A stretch of 64,000 nt of DNA from Streptomyces pyxinae. Its GTDB lineage: Bacteria; Actinomycetota; Actinomycetes; Streptomycetales; Streptomycetaceae. Location of the stretch: assembly GCF_024756275.1 (NCBI RefSeq), contig NZ_JANUGQ010000023.1, positions 47,652 through 111,651 on the forward strand, in the 5' to 3' direction. Each line of letters begins with the position of its first letter. Position 1 is the first letter of the stretch. The translations under genes were made by a program, and so were the position numbers. Under the pieces are notes generated by a model, which had not been told where the DNA came from, searched no databases, and saw nothing but the letters and a program-made list of their open reading frames with translations. Positions 34,657 to 42,223 of this stretch are shown here, one piece after another.

Positions 34657-34720
34657 CGTGCCCTGGCACGGGTACGTACGGCTGCGTACGGCCCGGGGGG
34701 CGCGTACGGCTCCGGCACGT

Positions 34721-35311
34721 TCACCGCCCCGGGGGCGTGTACGGCTCCGGAGCGCGTACGGCTCGGGCCGTGGCCCGGTCCGCCTCCCACTCCGCACGGG
34801 TCAGGACGTACTCCACATCCCCGTGCTCCCCGCCCGCGATGGTCTCCGGCCACTCGGCGAAGAAGGTGCGCGCGTACCGCAGACCGCACTTCTCCAGCAC
34901 TCGCCGGGAACGGGCGTTGACGGTCATCGTCTGCGCGGTCACCCGCTCCGTGCCCAGCGCCCCGAAGCCCCGGTCGACCAGGGCCCGGCCGCCCTCGGTG
35001 GCGTACCCCGAGCCCCAGGCCGCCCGGCGCAGCCGGTAGCCGAGCTCCACCGTCCGCCACCCCTCCGCCTCCAGCGGCTCCAGGGCGAACCAGCCCAGCC
35101 ACGCGCCGTCCGCCCGCCGCTCGGCCGCCCAGAAGCCCCGGCCCAGCAGCCGGGGGAGCGAGCGGCCGCGCACCTCCTCGCGGTCGGCGGGCCGGCCGCC
35201 GTTCAGGTAGCGCATCACCTCGGGGTCGTTGTCGAGCGCCACCACCTCGTCCAGGTCGTGCGGGGTCAACGGGCGCAGCACCAGGCGGGCCGTCCGGAGG
35301 AATGCGTTCAT
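34721..35311 (-). CDS. GNAT-family N-acetyltransferase (RimJ/RimL-like)
   Basis: This 196-residue protein follows the RimJ/RimL pattern: TARLVLRPLTPHDLDEVVALDNDPEVMRYL at the start, GYRLRRAAWGSGYATEG as the acetyl-CoA-binding turn, and TMTVNARSRRVLEKCGLRY near the end. It acetylates an amino group of a protein or small molecule. Its start overlaps the LigD fragment on the other strand, and its end lies over the transketolase terminator region. Confidence 0.9.
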   Translation of the reverse strand: MNAFLRTARLVLRPLTPHDLDEVVALDNDPEVMRYLNGGRPADREEVRGRSLPRLLGRGFWAAERRADGAWLGWFALEPLEAEGWRTVELGYRLRRAAWGSGYATEGGRALVDRGFGALGTERVTAQTMTVNARSRRVLEKCGLRYARTFFAEWPETIAGGEHGDVEYVLTRAEWEADRATARAVRAPEPYTPPGR

Positions 35312-35823
35312 GGACCCGCATCCTGGGCGCCCGGCGGCGGCGCCCGCAACGCCTTTTCGCCGCCCGGCGGCTCCGGGGGCTGCTCGACGCCGTCGGACTG
35401 CCCGCCACCCTGATGACCACCGGCTCGCGCGGTCTCCATGTCGCCGTCTCCCTCGACCGCCGGGCCGACCACGACACCGTGCGGGACTTCGCCCACGACG
35501 TGGCCGGGACGCTGGCCGCCGCCCACCCGGACGACCTCACCCCGGCCGCCCGCGAGCAGGCCCGCGGCGACCGCCTCTATCCGGACGTCCAGCGCAACGG
35601 CTACGCCCGGACCGCCGTGGCCCCCTACGCGGTGCGCGCCCGGCCCGGCGCCCCGGTCGCCACACCCATCCGCTGGGAGCAGTTGGACGACCCGGCTCTC
35701 CACCCGCGCCGCTGGACCGTGGCCGATGTGCTCGACCAGGCGCGCAGTGACCCCTGGGACGGTACGGGGCCGCGCCCCCGCTCGCTGGGGCCGGCCCGGA
35801 GGCGGCCGGCCGGACTGGGCTGA
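35302..35823 (+). pseudogene. Remnant of a LigD polymerase/primase domain
   Basis: The 173-residue frame matches only the C-terminal half of the LigD polymerase domain of non-homologous end joining: RLRGLLDAVGLPATLMTTGSRGLHVAV, then RGDRLYPDVQRNGYARTAVAPYAVRARPGAPVATPIRWEQL and DPW near the end. The N-terminal half with the metal-binding DxD acids is missing. In the next frame FMDPHPG at 35308-35328 recalls the lost DLDPP stretch, hinting at frameshift and truncation. The gene overlaps the GNAT start. It is probably inactive as a polymerase. Confidence 0.72.
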
Positions 35824-35912
35824 CCGGAGATGGGCTGACCGGAAGGGATCCGTCGTCCAAGGCCAAGGGTTTGCGGGGTCATGGGTCGGCAACACGAGGG
35901 AACGAGGTTGCC

Positions 35913-36497
35913 ATGGCCAACACAGCGAAGAGCACCACCAGAAGCCGTACCAAGGCCGAGGAGGCGGAGGACACCGGGACCGAAGAGGGCTCGGAGGGCA
36001 CCGCGTCCGCCAGGAAGAGCAGGACCGGCAACCGGAGCAGGAACAGCGGGACCGCCGGAGACGGCGAGAACGCGAAAGACACCGAGCACACAGAGAACGC
36101 AGAAGACCCAGAGAACGCAGAAGACTCAGAGGATGACGAAGAGTCAGAGGACGACGAAGAGCCGGCAGAGCCGGACGAGCCGGAAGAAGAGGAAGCGGAC
36201 GACGTGAACGAACGGTCCGGCGGATCGGCCGGCCGCACCCCAGGCCCCATGCAGGTGTTGCGCGCGGCTCGTGAACAGCTCGCCGAACTCACCGGGATGG
36301 AAGCCGAGTCGGTGTCCTCCTTCGACCGGACGGACGACGGCTGGTCGTTGACCGTGGAGGTTCTCGAAGTCCAGCGGGTGCCGGACACCATGAGTCTGCT
36401 CGCCTCGTACGAGGTCGACCTCGACCCGTCGGGCGAGCTCACCGGATACCGGCGGGTCCGCCGCTACGAGCGCGGCAGGTCCGACCGCACCCGCTGA
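35913..36497 (+). CDS. gvpO: Gas vesicle protein GvpO (cluster 2, acidic long form)
   Basis: This 194-residue protein has the GvpO domain in its last 85 residues (MQVLRAAREQLAELTGMEAESV, DDGWSLTVEVLEVQRVPDTMSLLASYEVDL, GYRRVRRYERG). The first 105 or so residues are disordered and start basic (KSTTRSRTK), then turn extremely acidic (runs of Glu and Asp with Pro and Asn). The DNA there is purine-rich and less GC-rich than neighbours. It heads cluster 2 and probably acts early in assembly or control. Confidence 0.92.
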   Translation: MANTAKSTTRSRTKAEEAEDTGTEEGSEGTASARKSRTGNRSRNSGTAGDGENAKDTEHTENAEDPENAEDSEDDEESEDDEEPAEPDEPEEEEADDVNERSGGSAGRTPGPMQVLRAAREQLAELTGMEAESVSSFDRTDDGWSLTVEVLEVQRVPDTMSLLASYEVDLDPSGELTGYRRVRRYERGRSDRTR

Positions 36498-36621
36498 ACC
36501 CGGCCGGCTCTTCTCGCGGGCCCACCGGCCCCGGCCCTTCTGGGCTTCCGCGAACTCCTTCTTTTTCGCTGATTTTTGCTTTTTCCGTCCGCTGATCCCA
36601 ACCCCGAGGAGGCAGTGACCC

Positions 36622-37059
36622 ATGAGCGTAGTCCCGGCACAGCAAGGCGGTGGCGGCTCCGGCGGCACCAGTGGTCTCTACGACGTACTGGAACTCGTCC
36701 TGGACCGCGGCATCGTGATCGACGCGTTCGTCCGGGTCTCGCTGGTCGGCATCGAGATTCTCAAGATCGACGTCCGGGTGGTCGTGGCCAGTGTGGACAC
36801 CTACCTCCGGTTCGCCGAGGCGTGCAACCGGCTCGACCTGGAGGCCGGCCCGCGCAAGAATCCGGGACTGCCGGATCTGGTGGGCGAGATGACCGAGTCC
36901 GGTGCGCGCGGCAAGTCCAAGGGCGCGCTCAGCGGAGCCGCGCAGACCATATCCGACGCGTTCAACTCGGCGCGTGGCGACGGTGACGAAGAGAAGACCG
37001 AGAGCAGCAGGTCCCGCGGGCGGAGCACCTCGTCCCGCCGGAAGGAGGAGCAGGAGTGA
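36622..37059 (+). CDS. gvpA: Gas vesicle shell protein GvpA (cluster 2)
   Basis: This 145-residue shell protein has the core at about residues 18-75 (GLYDVLELVLDRGIVIDAFVRVSLVGIEILKIDVRVVVASVDTYLRFAEACNRLDLE), nearly identical to cluster 1. It has a Gly/Ser leader and a charged Arg/Ser/Lys tail that is shorter than in cluster 1. GAGGAGG lies before the ATG. Its end overlaps the GTG of gvpF. Confidence 0.95.
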   Translation: MSVVPAQQGGGGSGGTSGLYDVLELVLDRGIVIDAFVRVSLVGIEILKIDVRVVVASVDTYLRFAEACNRLDLEAGPRKNPGLPDLVGEMTESGARGKSKGALSGAAQTISDAFNSARGDGDEEKTESSRSRGRSTSSRRKEEQE

Positions 37060-37772
37060 GCGTCTACGTCTACGGGATCACCCGGAGTTCGCACCCCGGC
37101 ATCCCGGAGAAGCTCGGCGGTGTGGGCGACCCGCCCCGCGAGGTGCGCGCGGTCGCCAGCGGCAAGCTGGTCGCCCTGGTCAGCGAGGCACCCGAGGACC
37201 TCAAGCCCAAGCGGCGCGACCTGCTCGCCCATCAGACCGTGCTCTCCGAGGCGGGCGCCGCGGGAGCGGTGCTGCCGATGCGGTTCGGAGGGGTGTCGCC
37301 GGACGAGGCGGCGGTGGTCTCGGTGCTCTCCGAGCGCGAGGACCACTATCTGGAGCGGCTGGAGGCCCTGGACGAGAAGGTCGAGTACAACATCAAGGCC
37401 AGCCACGACGAGGAGGCCGTACTCCACCAGGTGCTGGCGGACGACCCGGAGCTGCGGGCCCTGAGCGAGGCCAACCGCAACGCCGGCGGCGGCACCTACG
37501 AACAGAAGCTGGCCCTCGGCGAGCGCATCGTGGCGGCCGTCAAGCAGCGCGAGGCCCGGGACGCGGTGGTCGTCCAGGAGGCCCTCCAGGACAAGTCCGT
37601 GGGGGTCAGCCCCGGTCCGGAGAGCAGCGGCTGGCTGGCCAACATCTCGTTCCTGGTGGACCGCGGCGCGGCGCACACCTTCGTCGACGCCGTGGAGAGG
37701 ATCAAGGAACTCCACCCGCACCTGGTCCTCCAGGTCAACGGCCCGCTGCCGCCGTACAGCTTCGTGGAGTGA
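37056..37772 (+). CDS. gvpF: Gas vesicle protein GvpF (cluster 2)
   Basis: This 238-residue GvpL/F family protein starts VSVYVYGITRSSHP (GTG start by overlap with gvpA) and ends LVLQVNGPLPPYSFVE. The middle has RRDLLAHQTVL, VLPMRFGGVSPDE and EYNIKASHDEEAVLHQVL, typical of GvpF. It probably binds GvpA during assembly. The copy is more typical than that of cluster 1. Confidence 0.95.
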   Translation: MSVYVYGITRSSHPGIPEKLGGVGDPPREVRAVASGKLVALVSEAPEDLKPKRRDLLAHQTVLSEAGAAGAVLPMRFGGVSPDEAAVVSVLSEREDHYLERLEALDEKVEYNIKASHDEEAVLHQVLADDPELRALSEANRNAGGGTYEQKLALGERIVAAVKQREARDAVVVQEALQDKSVGVSPGPESSGWLANISFLVDRGAAHTFVDAVERIKELHPHLVLQVNGPLPPYSFVE

Positions 37773-37808
37773 CCGTCCCGGACCCGGGACCGAGGGGAGG
37801 CGACGACC

Positions 37809-38045
37809 ATGGGCCTGCTCGGAGAAGTGCTGATGCTGCCCGCCGCGCCGATGCGCGGTGCCGCCTGGGTGCTGCGCCAGGTGGTGGCGGAGGCCGAGCG
37901 GCTGTACTACGACCCCTCCACCATCCAGCGTGAACTCGCCGCCCTCAACCAGAGGCTGGAGGCGGGCGAGGTGAGCGAGGAGGAGTTCGACCGGCTGGAG
38001 GACGAACTGCTCGCCCGCATGGAGGAGGGGGCGCGACGGCGATGA
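37809..38045 (+). CDS. gvpG: Gas vesicle protein GvpG (cluster 2)
   Basis: This 78-residue helical protein has MGLLGEVLMLPAAPMRGAAWVLRQVVAEAERLYYDP and EVSEEEFDRLEDELLARMEE, the GvpG pattern. GAGGGGAGG precedes the ATG. It is followed not by gvpY as in cluster 1 but by a spacer with a strong inverted repeat. Confidence 0.93.
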   Translation: MGLLGEVLMLPAAPMRGAAWVLRQVVAEAERLYYDPSTIQRELAALNQRLEAGEVSEEEFDRLEDELLARMEEGARRR

Positions 38046-38257
38046 CCTCGCCGTGGCTGCCCGTCCCTGGCATCCGACCGGGTGCCCGCCCGCATCATCC
38101 AGGTGCCGGCGGGCACCCGGTCGGTGTTTCCACGCCCGAGGAGGACCCCATCAGACAGTCGTTCAGACAGCCGTCCCGGCCGCTCGGGAACCGGCCCGGA
38201 AGACCGGTCCCGCCCGTGCGGGCCCACGAACTCTCCATGGAGTTGAACCACCGATGA
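38042..38257 (+). other. Doubtful 71-codon ORF in place of gvpY-gvpZ
   Basis: An open frame starts by ATGA overlap with the gvpG stop and runs 71 codons to just past the gvpJ start. Its product is Pro/Arg/His-rich and resembles nothing I know. It contains the 17-bp hairpin at 38074-38124, so it is more likely a leftover spacer than a gene, though coupling to gvpG could allow translation. Confidence 0.25.
38074..38124 (+). terminator. 17-bp perfect inverted repeat between gvpG and gvpJ
   Basis: CCGACCGGGTGCCCGCC at 38074-38090 pairs with its complement at 38108-38124 around a 17-base loop. It sits inside the operon, 29 bases after gvpG. It may attenuate transcription or act as an mRNA-processing or stabilising structure, giving more GvpA/F/G than GvpJ/L/S/K. 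Confidence 0.6.
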
Positions 38258-38568
38258 CCACACCCAGCCGGATGCCGAGCCCGTACGCGCCCGAGGGCAG
38301 CAGCGCCAACCTGGCGGACATCCTCGAACGCGTCCTCGACAAGGGTGTCGTCATCGCCGGCGACATCAAGATCAACCTGCTCGACATCGAGCTGCTGACG
38401 ATCAAGCTGCGGCTGGTCGTCGCCTCCGTCGAGCGGGCCAAGGAAATGGGTATCGACTGGTGGGAGCACGACCCCGCCCTCTCCTCCAAGGCCCGGGACA
38501 AGGAACTGGCGCGCGAGAACGAGCAGTTGCAGCGCCGCATCGCCGAACTGGAGGAGCGCACCGCATGA
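38254..38568 (+). CDS. gvpJ: GvpA-like minor protein GvpJ (cluster 2)
   Basis: This 104-residue protein has the core SSANLADILERVLDKGVVIAGDIKINLLDIELLTIKLRLVVASV, then RAKEMGIDWWEHDPALSSKAR and a short coiled end (RENEQLQRRIAELEERTA). It is the compact form of the cluster 1 GvpJ. The ATG at 38254 has GGAG about 11 bases before it. Its stop overlaps the gvpL ATG. Confidence 0.94.
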   Translation: MTTPSRMPSPYAPEGSSANLADILERVLDKGVVIAGDIKINLLDIELLTIKLRLVVASVERAKEMGIDWWEHDPALSSKARDKELARENEQLQRRIAELEERTA

Positions 38569-39569
38569 CCGGCACCCCCGCGGCCACCGAACCGCTGCGC
38601 TATGTGTACGCCGTCGTCCGCCCGTTCGACGGTGTCCTGCCGGAGGGCGTCCAGGGGGTCGACGGCGCGCCGCCCCGGCTGGTCCGGCACGGCGAGCTGG
38701 TCGCCGTGGTGGCCGCCGTACCCGCCGGGGACTTCGACGAGGGCCCGCTGCGGCAGCGCCTGGAGGACCTCGACTGGCTGGCCGCCACCGCGCGGGCGCA
38801 CGACGCCGTGATCGCCGCCCTCTCCACCGTGACGTGCCCGCTGCCGCTGCGGCTGGCCACCGTCTGCCGCGACGACAGCGGTGTGCGGCGGCTGCTGGAG
38901 GACGGCCGGGAGCGCTTCGTCCGCGCCCTGGAGCGGCTGGACGGACGCGTCGAGTGGGGCGTCAAGGTGTACGCCGAGCAGTCCGTCCCCGAGACCACCG
39001 AACCCGCCCCCGCGGCCACCGGCGGGGCGGCCGGCACGGCCGGGGCGGGCGGCGGCCGGGCCTATCTGCGACGGCGGCTGGACGCCCGGCGCAGCCGGGA
39101 GGTGGACTGGCAGCGCGCCGACGCCCTCTGCCGCAAGCTCCACGCCGAGCTGTCCGAGTACGCCGAGGCGGCCACCCTGCACCGGCCCCAGGACACCAAG
39201 CTCTCCGGCGCGTCCGGCACCAATGCGCTGAACGCCGCCTATCTGGTGGACCGCTCGCGCAGCGAGGGCTTCGTCCAGCTGGTCCAGCAGGCGTCCGCGC
39301 CGGGCGTCCGGGTCGAACTGACCGGCCCCTGGGCGCCGTACTCCTTCGCGGGCATCGCCGAGGAGACCGAAGCCGTCGGGACGGCCGGGACCGCCGAGGA
39401 GACCGAAGCCGTCGGGACGGCCGGGACCGCCGACGAGCCCCGAGCCGCCGGGGCGGTCGGAGCCGCCGAGGAGACCGGAGCCGCCGGAGTGGCCCGGGAG
39501 GCGGAAGCGGTCCGGGAGACGGAAGCGGTCCGGGAGACCGGCGCCTCCGGGGCGGAGGAGCGGCGATGA
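38565..39569 (+). CDS. gvpL: Gas vesicle protein GvpL (cluster 2) with repeat tail
   Basis: This 334-residue GvpL/F protein has RYVYAVVRPFDG at the start, QRLEDLDWLAATARAHDAVI, LPLRLATVCRDDSG, GRVEWGVKVYAEQ, and ends its core with VELTGPWAPYSFAG near residue 262. The last 70 residues are Ala/Glu/Gly repeats, including an exact 12-residue duplication beginning AEETEAVGTAGT. It overlaps gvpJ and gvpS by four bases each. Confidence 0.93.
   Translation: MTGTPAATEPLRYVYAVVRPFDGVLPEGVQGVDGAPPRLVRHGELVAVVAAVPAGDFDEGPLRQRLEDLDWLAATARAHDAVIAALSTVTCPLPLRLATVCRDDSGVRRLLEDGRERFVRALERLDGRVEWGVKVYAEQSVPETTEPAPAATGGAAGTAGAGGGRAYLRRRLDARRSREVDWQRADALCRKLHAELSEYAEAATLHRPQDTKLSGASGTNALNAAYLVDRSRSEGFVQLVQQASAPGVRVELTGPWAPYSFAGIAEETEAVGTAGTAEETEAVGTAGTADEPRAAGAVGAAEETGAAGVAREAEAVRETEAVRETGASGAEERR
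39357..39428 (+). repeat. Exact 36-bp tandem repeat in the gvpL tail
   Basis: Two identical 36-bp units, 39357-39392 and 39393-39428, each begin GCCGAGGAGACCGAAGCC. They encode two copies of a 12-residue Ala/Glu/Thr/Gly unit, and related shorter copies follow. The repeat keeps the frame. Confidence 0.88.
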
Positions 39570-39853
39570 CGACCGGCTCCGACCTCACCGAGCCCCTGCA
39601 CCAGCGCCGGATAGCCCTGGTCGACCTGCTGGACCGGCTGCTCGCCGGGGGAGTGGTCATCACCGGTGACCTGACGCTGCGGATCGCGGAGGTCGATCTC
39701 GTACGGATCGATCTCAAGGCCCTGATCAGCTCGGTCAACGCCTCGGTCCCCTCGCCGTTCGTGGAGCCCGGGGGCTCCCAGGAGCCCTGGGAGGCCGCCG
39801 GGCTCCAGGAGCTCCGGGACAAGGCCGACCGGATCGCGCCCCCCGGACCCTGA
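39566..39853 (+). CDS. gvpS: GvpA-like minor protein GvpS (cluster 2)
   Basis: This 95-residue protein has the core RRIALVDLLDRLLAGGVVITGDLTLRIAEVDLVRIDLKALISS, a match to the cluster 1 GvpS. The short end (QEPWEAAGLQELRDKADRI) replaces the Pro-rich tail there. It starts inside the gvpL stop (ATGA). It probably acts as a minor nucleation protein. Confidence 0.93.
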   Translation: MTTGSDLTEPLHQRRIALVDLLDRLLAGGVVITGDLTLRIAEVDLVRIDLKALISSVNASVPSPFVEPGGSQEPWEAAGLQELRDKADRIAPPGP

Positions 39854-40011
39854 CCGCCGGTCTCCCGCGCCCCGGGCCCCGGACAGCCGGGTCCGTACGG
39901 CCGGGTCCCGTACACGGGCCGTTCCCGTAGACCCGGGCCGGGCATCCGGACGGACCCCGGCCGCCGGTCGTCCGGCGGCCGCACCCCCGCACACCACCCC
40001 GAGGAGTTCCC

Positions 40012-40287
40012 ATGAGCACCGCCCGCCGCCGAGTCGAACTCGACCCCGACTCGGTCGAACGCGACCTGGCCCGGCTGGTCCTCACCGTCATCGAGCTGCT
40101 CCGCCGGCTCATGGAGCAGCAGGCGCTGCGCCGGGTCGAGGACGGCGGTCTGACCGAGGACCAGGAGGAGCGGATCGGTCTGACACTGATGCTGCTGGAG
40201 GACCGCATGGAGCTGCTCCGCACCCGCTTCGGCCTGAAGCCCGAGGATCTGAACATCGACCTGGGCCCGCTCGGCCCGCTGCTCTGA
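40012..40287 (+). CDS. gvpK: Gas vesicle protein GvpK (cluster 2)
   Basis: This 91-residue protein is a compact GvpK: VELDPDSVERDLARLVLTVIELLRRLMEQQAL, EERIGLTLMLLEDRMELL and DLNIDLGPLGPLL. CGAGGAG precedes the ATG. Unlike in cluster 1, a 158-base spacer separates it from gvpS. It ends cluster 2. Confidence 0.94.
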   Translation: MSTARRRVELDPDSVERDLARLVLTVIELLRRLMEQQALRRVEDGGLTEDQEERIGLTLMLLEDRMELLRTRFGLKPEDLNIDLGPLGPLL

Positions 40288-40339
40288 TCCGCCGGCCGCC
40301 CCGCCCCGCGCGGTGGCCGTCAGCCAGGAACCCGCAAGC

Positions 40340-40410
40340 CCAGGAGGCCCGCCCCTCCCGGCACGGCTCGCACCTCGTGCGTCCGGCCGGGGAGAGAGCG
40401 GGCCTCCTGG
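40340..40410. terminator. Long-loop hairpin between gvpK and the PAP2/DGK gene
   Basis: CCAGGAGGCCCGC at 40340-40352 is the exact complement of GCGGGCCTCCTGG at 40398-40410, giving a 13-bp stem with a 45-base loop. It lies between two convergent genes and may end both transcripts. Confidence 0.55.
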
Positions 40411-40439
40411 TGTACCGCGGCGCGTACCGCGGCGGTGTA

Positions 40440-41942
40440 CTACAGCAGGGCCTTGGGCCGGTAGACCACCAGCGCCTCGTCGGCGGTGTCCACGGTCAGC
40501 TCCGGCGGGGCCTCCACCACCTCGCCGTCGAAGGCCAGCGGGGTGCCCGGGGCCAGGCCCGATATCCGCAGCCGCCGCATCTTCTCGGCCGCGTGGACCG
40601 GCGACCGGCTGAGCGGCCCGGCCAGCGCCGCCGCCAGCAGCCGCAGTCCCGGCAGCCGGCCGCCGTGCACCACCCGCACATCGAGCAGCCCGTCGGCCAG
40701 GTCCAGCCGGTGCCCGGGCGTCGGGCCCATCCGCTGGTACATGCCGTTGCCGGCGAACAGCAGCCAGAGCGACCGCCGCTCGCCGTGCAGCTCGGCCTCC
40801 AGCGGCCGGCCGGCGCGCAACACCCGCAGCGCGGCCAGCACCCCGGCCGGCCAGCCGCCGATCCGGGGCGACCAGCGCTCCCGGAGGCGTACCAGCTCCG
40901 GGTAGACGCCCAGGCTGAAGGTGTTGAGGAAGTGGCCCTGCTTGGTTCCGTCCGGGCCCGGACGGAACCGGCCCAGGTCCACCCGGACCGCGTCGCCGGC
41001 CGCCACCGCCCGGCAGGTGTCCGCCACCGCCTCGATGCCCAGGTCGTACGCGAAGTGGTTGAAGGTGCCGCCCGGGAAGACGGCCAGCGGGAGATCGTGC
41101 CGGGCGGCGACCACGGCGGCCCGGTTCACCGTGCCGTCCCCGCCCAGTACGCCCAGCGCCAGGCAGCGGGCGGCCGCCCGCTCCAGCTCCGCCTCCACGT
41201 CGCCCGGCTCGCACTCCAGCACCTCGGCGCCGGGCATGGCGTCCTTGAGCAGCGGGGCCGAACCCGCCGTGCCCGACGAGCGGTTGACCACGACCACCAG
41301 ACCGGTACCGTCCGCCAGCGCGGGCGCCTCGGCGTACGGGCGTCCCGGCGCGGGCAGCTGGGAGCGGGTCGGCACCATGCCCCGCACGGCGAGCGCGGCG
41401 CCCACGCCGAGCGCCGCGCCCGCCAGGACGTCACTGGGATAGTGGACGCCCGTGTAGACCCGGGAGAGCGCCACCGCCGCGGCCACCGGGGCGACCGCCG
41501 CGCCCCAGCCCCGGGACTCCAGCGCCACCCCGGTGGCGAACGCCGCCGCCGAGGCCGCGTGCCCGGAGGGGAAGGAGGTGGTGAGCGGCTGCCGCTTAAG
41601 CCTGCGGATGGCCGGTACGGCGTCGAGCAGCGGGCGGTTCCGGCGCACCGAGCGCTTGGCGATGGTGTTGACGGTGGCGGAGGCCAGGGCCAGCGAGGCG
41701 GCGCCGCGCAGCGCGGCCCGCCGGGAGCGCTGGCCGCGGCCGAGCACGGCCATCCCGGCCGCCGCGCCGAACCACAGCAGACCGTGGTTGGCGCTCCGGC
41801 TCAGGCGGGGGAGTACCGGGTCGGCGCCGGGCCAGTGCCGGGTCGCCACCCGGTGGAAGACCTCGCGGTCCCAGCCGCTCAGCAGGGTGGAGACCCGGCC
41901 GCGGAGGGAGTCGGCGGTCTGGACGGTGTACGCATCGGACAT
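40440..41942 (-). CDS. PAP2 phosphatase / diacylglycerol kinase fusion
   Basis: This 500-residue protein joins two lipid enzymes. The first 215 residues are a membrane PAP2 phosphatase with KRSVRRNRP, TSFPSGHAAS and SRVYTGVHYPSDV. From about residue 230 comes a diacylglycerol/lipid kinase domain: LVVVVNRSSG, the ATP site LGGDGTVN, FPGGTFNHFAYDLG and the late LAFDGEVVE. It can phosphorylate and dephosphorylate membrane lipids or prenyl phosphates. This fusion is common in actinobacteria. A possible SigB-type promoter lies directly before it. Confidence 0.93.
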   Translation of the reverse strand: MSDAYTVQTADSLRGRVSTLLSGWDREVFHRVATRHWPGADPVLPRLSRSANHGLLWFGAAAGMAVLGRGQRSRRAALRGAASLALASATVNTIAKRSVRRNRPLLDAVPAIRRLKRQPLTTSFPSGHAASAAAFATGVALESRGWGAAVAPVAAAVALSRVYTGVHYPSDVLAGAALGVGAALAVRGMVPTRSQLPAPGRPYAEAPALADGTGLVVVVNRSSGTAGSAPLLKDAMPGAEVLECEPGDVEAELERAAARCLALGVLGGDGTVNRAAVVAARHDLPLAVFPGGTFNHFAYDLGIEAVADTCRAVAAGDAVRVDLGRFRPGPDGTKQGHFLNTFSLGVYPELVRLRERWSPRIGGWPAGVLAALRVLRAGRPLEAELHGERRSLWLLFAGNGMYQRMGPTPGHRLDLADGLLDVRVVHGGRLPGLRLLAAALAGPLSRSPVHAAEKMRRLRISGLAPGTPLAFDGEVVEAPPELTVDTADEALVVYRPKALL

Positions 41943-41951
41943 GCCCGCCGC

Positions 41952-41977
41952 CTACCCCGTCTCCGGGGCGGCGACGC
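41952..41977 (-). promoter_or_regulatory. Weak SigB-type promoter before the PAP2/DGK gene
   Basis: On the minus strand GCGT (41977 to 41974) and GGGTAG (41957 to 41952) are 16 bases apart, close to the GNNT-N14-16-GGGTAC/T form. Transcription would begin very near the ATG at 41942. Confidence 0.35.
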
Positions 41978-42015
41978 ACCGTCGTTCGGCCATCGCGTCC
42001 CTCCTGGTCACCCGG

Positions 42016-42047
42016 CCCGCCCGCTCACCCCGCCCGCCCGCTCACCC
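42016..42047. repeat. Short direct repeat in the spacer
   Basis: CCCGCCCGCTCACCC occurs at 42016-42030 and 42033-42047, a 17-bp period, within a C-rich spacer of 281 bp that shows no gene. Confidence 0.6.
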
Positions 42048-42223
42048 GGTCACTCGGGCCACGGCCGGGGGCGGTGGCCGGCGGACCCCTTCCGGGCACC
42101 TGGTCACCCGGTCACCCGGCCCGCCCTTCAGCCGCTCCGGCTCATCTGCCCGGCTGCCCGGCCCCGGCTGCTCGGGACCCCGGCTGCTCGGCCGCCGGGC
42201 CCGCCGCCCGTACGCCTCCGGGC

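Noticed and set aside
35867..35888. SigB-type promoter before cluster 2 gvpO (GGGTTT, GGGTCG)
   Set aside because: Spacing and hexamers do not fit: GTTT to GGGTCG is only 10 bases, and GGAT to GGGTTT is 17.
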